The notes under the pieces were generated by a model that was not told the DNA's origin, ran no database searches, and saw nothing but the letters and a program-made list of their open reading frames with translations. A stretch of DNA of 6,113 bases from Gemmatimonadota bacterium (GTDB lineage Bacteria > Gemmatimonadota > Gemmatimonadetes > Gemmatimonadales > Gemmatimonadaceae): positions 1 through 6,113 of the forward strand of contig JAQBPZ010000241.1 in assembly GCA_028287225.1 (NCBI GenBank). Reading direction: 5' to 3'. Both the position numbers and the translations under genes were made by a program. Of the stretch, positions 5,212 to 6,113 are shown piece after piece. How positions within the stretch are numbered: position 1 is the first letter of the stretch; each line of letters starts with the position of its first letter.

Positions 5212-5928
5212 TCACGACTTCTTCGTCGCGAGCTTCGCCGCCTTCTTCGGCGCCGCCTTCGCCCTGGCGCTCCCGGCGCCGGCCTTCACGGTGAAGTCGT
5301 CCACGCGCACGTCGAGGTTGTGGTTCACCCGCAGCCCCACGTAGCCGTCCGCCTTCGCATAGCTGGCCGCCAGCGCGGCGATCTGCACTCCGTTCACCAG
5401 CATGCGCGTGGAATCCGCCGCGGCCACGACGCTCAGCACGTTCGTCGCCTTGCCGCTGGCATCCTGCTTGTGCACGGCGGCGTTCTCCGTCCAGTCGGTG
5501 ATCGTGTGCACCTCGGCGCCGGCGCGGTGCTTCACCGTCACCTTGCCGTCGCCGCGCACCAGGAAGTACGCATAGCTCTGCTCGGGCGTGGTCAGCTTGC
5601 TGCCCATGAAGAACAGCCCGTACGCTTCGGGATGCGAGGGCGCCTTCAGCTGCGTGAAGCTCGCCGACACGCTGAAGGGCGTGCCCGCCTTCTGCTTCTC
5701 CATCCAGTAGATCGCCGCCGCGCCGGAGGTGACGTGCAGCCCGGTGCCCACGCGCTCCACCTTCGCGTCGGGCGCGGACTCGCGGTCCTTGCGCGACGAC
5801 CAGCCGGCCGGCAGGGCGCCGCCGCCGGTGGCCTTGTCGGGATCGTGGTTCATGCCGGCCATCTGGGCCGACAGCGGCGCGGCAGCCACGAGGGCCAGCG
5901 CGGCGGTGACGAGCGAGCGACGGATCAT
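5212..5928 (-). CDS. Exported beta-sandwich (LamG/DUF1080-like) protein with a cationic tail
   Basis: This 238-residue protein starts MIRRSLVTAAL with a clear signal peptide, probably cut after Ser20-Ala21. The first mature residues, QMAGMNHD (22-29), carry Met and His. Residues about 38-216 alternate short strand-like stretches (LHVTSGAAAIYWM, FSVSASFTQL, SYAYFLVRGDGKVTVKHR, NVLSVVAAADSTRMLVNG) and end in GYVGLRVNHNLDVRVDDFTV. This is how concanavalin A-like jelly rolls of the LamG or DUF1080 type end. Such domains usually bind or cut glycans. I see no catalytic residues I can assign, so binding is as likely as hydrolysis. The last 22 residues (217-238) are an Ala/Lys-rich tail with seven Lys or Arg. 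The start at 5928 is fixed by the signal peptide and by a GGAGA 9 bases upstream. The gene overlaps the DinB-like gene by ATGA and precedes the permease by 7 bases. The fold is an inference from sequence pattern. Confidence 0.8.
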   Translation of the reverse strand: MIRRSLVTAALALVAAAPLSAQMAGMNHDPDKATGGGALPAGWSSRKDRESAPDAKVERVGTGLHVTSGAAAIYWMEKQKAGTPFSVSASFTQLKAPSHPEAYGLFFMGSKLTTPEQSYAYFLVRGDGKVTVKHRAGAEVHTITDWTENAAVHKQDASGKATNVLSVVAAADSTRMLVNGVQIAALAASYAKADGYVGLRVNHNLDVRVDDFTVKAGAGSARAKAAPKKAAKLATKKS

Positions 5929-6113
5929 GGGCGGATGTCTCCGGTGGAGGTTGGGCGGATGGCGGTCAGCGCGCCGATGATCTCGGCGACCTGCGGCACG
6001 TGCCGCGCTTCGTGCTGGCCGATGAACAGGATCCACTGATAGAGGTCGATGTCGCCGAGGCGCGGGTGGGCGTGGCGCACCGACTGGAGCGCCAGCCCGT
6101 CGGCGGCGGCGAT
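5925..6113 (-). CDS. DinB-family protein, C-terminal part only
   Basis: The last 62 codons of a minus-strand gene enter from the right edge and end in TGA at 5927-5925. The fragment reads HAHPRLGDIDLYQWILFIGQ, then HEARH, then VPQVAEIIGAL. This is the pattern that closes DinB-like four-helix proteins (DinB_2/DUF664 type): HP-x-LG on a loop, then a final helix with an H-x3-H pair (residues 34 and 38 of the fragment). In this family such histidines take part in binding a divalent metal. Relatives include thiol-dependent transferases and many damage- or stress-induced proteins of unknown activity, so no reaction can be assigned. The last about 10 residues (IRPTSTGDIRP) look disordered. Its stop overlaps the next gene's start as ATGA, which indicates co-transcription and coupled translation. 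It is too short to be seen as a complete gene here. Confidence 0.75.
   Translation of the reverse strand: MAAADGLALQSVRHAHPRLGDIDLYQWILFIGQHEARHVPQVAEIIGALTAIRPTSTGDIRP
5938..5942 (-). promoter_or_regulatory. Ribosome binding site inside the end of the DinB-like gene
   Basis: GGAGA on the minus strand (5942-5938) lies 9 bases before the ATG at 5928, within the last codons of the upstream gene. It supports that start over an in-frame upstream start, which would precede the signal peptide with a long Arg/His-rich stretch. Confidence 0.65.

Noticed and set aside
3786..5294. Plus-strand open frame of 502 codons opposite the permease
   Set aside because: Antisense shadow, rich in His, Arg, Gln and Glu, with no domain or ribosome binding site.
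5929..6036. Extension of the exported protein by 36 residues upstream
   Set aside because: It would put an Arg/His-rich stretch before a clear signal peptide and overlaps the DinB-like coding frame; a GGAGA site supports the ATG at 5928.

Overview
The window comes from a bacterium with very high GC content and a strong preference for G or C at third codon positions. Two exported proteins have signal peptides ending in Ala-Ala-Gln or Ser-Ala-Gln, a style common in Gemmatimonadota. That, together with the mix of KirBac, diguanylate cyclase, APC permease and DinB genes, makes a Gemmatimonadota-like soil or water bacterium a reasonable guess. No marker gene in the window proves it. There are no RNA genes, insertion sequences, CRISPR arrays or phage genes, and no gene-free stretch longer than about 150 bases.

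Layout, left to right. A minus-strand gene for an exported protein runs off the left edge (1-135). A 151-base divergent spacer with a leader hairpin separates it from a 73-residue, very hydrophilic small protein on the plus strand (287-508). A perfect 14-bp inverted repeat (521-553) lies between this gene and a convergent minus-strand gene for a KirBac-type inward-rectifier potassium channel (559-1638), whose selectivity filter reads TIGFG. A 95-base divergent spacer (1639-1733) then leads to a large membrane-bound PAS-GGDEF diguanylate cyclase on the plus strand (1734-3677). It converges across an 84-base spacer with hairpins on a minus-strand cluster transcribed right to left: the C-terminal end of a DinB-like protein (5925-6113, cut by the right edge), an exported beta-sandwich protein with a lysine-rich tail (5212-5928), and an APC-family amino acid permease (3762-5204). 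The first pair overlaps by ATGA and the second is 7 bases apart, so these three are very probably one operon.

The genes read as ordinary chromosomal sensing, transport and envelope functions, not as one dedicated system. The cyclase would make cyclic di-GMP in response to a signal sensed by its membrane or PAS part. The channel and permease handle ion and amino acid movement across the inner membrane. I did not find a convincing undescribed multi-gene system. The points most worth checking are the apparent 4+4 helix duplication in the cyclase sensor, the cyclase ending at the point where GGDEF-EAL proteins continue, promoters placed almost on the start codon of two genes, the cationic tail on the exported protein, and the unrecognised small protein.
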